Of a stretch of 5,937 bases of DNA, positions 5,121-5,937 are shown piece by piece. The stretch comes from Candidatus Sumerlaeota bacterium (lineage in GTDB: Bacteria; UBP6; UBA1177): NCBI GenBank assembly GCA_007136595.1, contig SLGQ01000279.1:1-5937 (forward strand), given 5' to 3'. Position 1 is the first letter of the stretch; every line of letters starts with the position of its first letter. The notes beneath the pieces are model-generated. The model was given only the letters and a program-made list of their open reading frames with translations. It was not told the DNA's origin and did no database searches. The position numbers and the translations under genes are program-made.

Positions 5121-5937
5121 TATTTCCCTCCCTGAGAACCTTGTGGCGAAAGAGCCGCTTTCTTTTTCTTTTTCTGCTCACTGATAGCATAGTCAGTTAT
5201 CGGACCGAGCATGTTTCCAAGAAGTATTGCAAACATCATCCCTTCGGGCCAGACAGAAAAAGTTCTTATCACAGATGTAATAGAACCGATAAAAAGACCG
5301 TAAAGGATTTTTCCCATATTTGTTTTCGGAGCACTCACAGGATCAGTAGTCATAAAAAAGAGTCCGAGCATGAATCCGCCGGTAAGCATCGCACTAAGAG
5401 GATCGATCGCATTATTAATTCCGAAATACCAGAAAAGAGTCTGGGGAACAAGAAGACCTATCACTGTAGTTATTATGATCTCTCTGCTTGCAACTTTTTT
5501 TATTACCAGATAAAGACCGCCAAGTATTATTGCAAGAGCTGAAGTTTCACCTGCCGAGCCTGAAATGTTCCCTAAAAAAGCACTGAGCCAGATACTGCTC
5601 ATTGTCCCCTGCCCTTCTGAAAGGACAGTTGCGCTTGTAATGGCATCAGGTGCATAAGAAAAAAGACCGCCAATTGCTCCGCCAAAAGGTTCATACCACA
5701 TTCCTGTCATATAAACGGCAAAAGTTACATATATGAAAGCTCTTCCCACAAGAGCCGGATTAAAAATATTCTTACCGAAACCGCCGAAAACCATCTTTCC
5801 GAACACCACTCCGAAAACTATACCCACTACAGCCATCCAGAGAGGAAGTGAAGGTGGAACGATCATCGCAAAAAGCATGTTCGTAACAAAAACAGACGAT
5901 GAAACCTGCTGGTTATATTTTTTTGCAAAAGCATACT
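5120..5937 (-). CDS. nqrB: Na+-NQR subunit B, C-terminal part (5' end outside window)
   Basis: The frame is open from the right edge to TAA at 5120-5122, giving 271 visible residues of a protein that is usually about 400-420. NqrB is the large membrane subunit that carries covalent FMN and riboflavin and contains the Na+ and quinone sites. The signatures are NqrB-like rather than RnfD-like: GKMVFGGFGKNIFNPALVGRAF, then TTDPVSA, then PEGMMFAILLGNMLGPITDY. The FMN attachment motif reads DAITSAT, with its last Thr encoded at 5627-5629; a serine stands where most NqrB proteins have glycine. At least seven membrane helices are visible, followed by a lysine-rich tail (KKKKKAALSPQG) that should be cytoplasmic. 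An internal ATG at 5876-5878 is not the start, since family similarity continues upstream to the edge (VFVTN and before). Confidence 0.95.
   Translation of the reverse strand, partial: YAFAKKYNQQVSSSVFVTNMLFAMIVPPSLPLWMAVVGIVFGVVFGKMVFGGFGKNIFNPALVGRAFIYVTFAVYMTGMWYEPFGGAIGGLFSYAPDAITSATVLSEGQGTMSSIWLSAFLGNISGSAGETSALAIILGGLYLVIKKVASREIIITTVIGLLVPQTLFWYFGINNAIDPLSAMLTGGFMLGLFFMTTDPVSAPKTNMGKILYGLFIGSITSVIRTFSVWPEGMMFAILLGNMLGPITDYAISEQKKKKKAALSPQGSQGGK

Noticed and set aside
2168..5937. Operon as RNF complex
   Set aside because: NqrF with ferredoxin, FAD and NADH domains is present and NqrB-type GRAF and PEGMM motifs are seen. RnfB and RnfC are absent, and the order B-C-D-E-F is that of NQR.

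Overview
The window holds the 3' part of a Na+-translocating NADH:quinone oxidoreductase (Na+-NQR) operon, followed by a small rearranged accessory region. Every confident gene lies on the minus strand, so transcription runs from high to low coordinates. The source looks like a moderately AT-rich, Gram-negative-type bacterium with a sodium-based respiratory or redox economy. The compact NQR subunits and the conserved unknown gene after nqrF do not match the classic Vibrio layout. The phylum cannot be fixed from this sequence.

Region 5937-2168 is nqrB (5' end outside the window), nqrC, nqrD, nqrE and nqrF, packed as one transcription unit. Junctions are TAATG (B/C and C/D), ATGA (D/E) and a 12-bp gap (E/F), each with a good Shine-Dalgarno sequence. 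The electron path can be traced in the residues. NqrF has a NADH site, an FAD site and a 2Fe-2S ligand set (C72, C78, C81, C113). NqrD (C27, C110) and NqrE (C31, C119) carry the membrane-embedded cysteines that bind the intramembrane 2Fe-2S cluster in Vibrio. NqrC (T180) and NqrB (DAITSAT) carry the threonines to which FMN is covalently attached. NqrF and NqrC are both shorter than the Vibrio proteins.

A 166-codon gene of unknown function (1655-2155) follows nqrF after only 12 bp and looks like the last gene of the operon. No apbE (flavin transferase) or nqrM is visible in the window.

Region 1-1654 is different in character. It contains an intact ORF6N-domain gene with a phospholipase D-like C-terminus (163-1029), a small membrane protein gene (1268-1495), a tiny remnant of a second ORF6N gene (1597-1647) and a YD/Rhs-repeat fragment at the left edge (1-69). 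A 70-bp direct repeat (95-164 and 1537-1605) lies just 3' of both the intact ORF6N gene and the remnant. An exact 18-bp direct repeat occurs at 1089-1106 and 1636-1653, the second copy abutting the end of the 166-codon gene. The simplest reading is that ORF6N units with their 3' flank were duplicated or inserted behind the nqr operon and one copy was then almost wholly deleted. The small membrane gene is followed, in the same frame after an amber codon, by 59 coding-like codons, which is the least explained stretch of the window.
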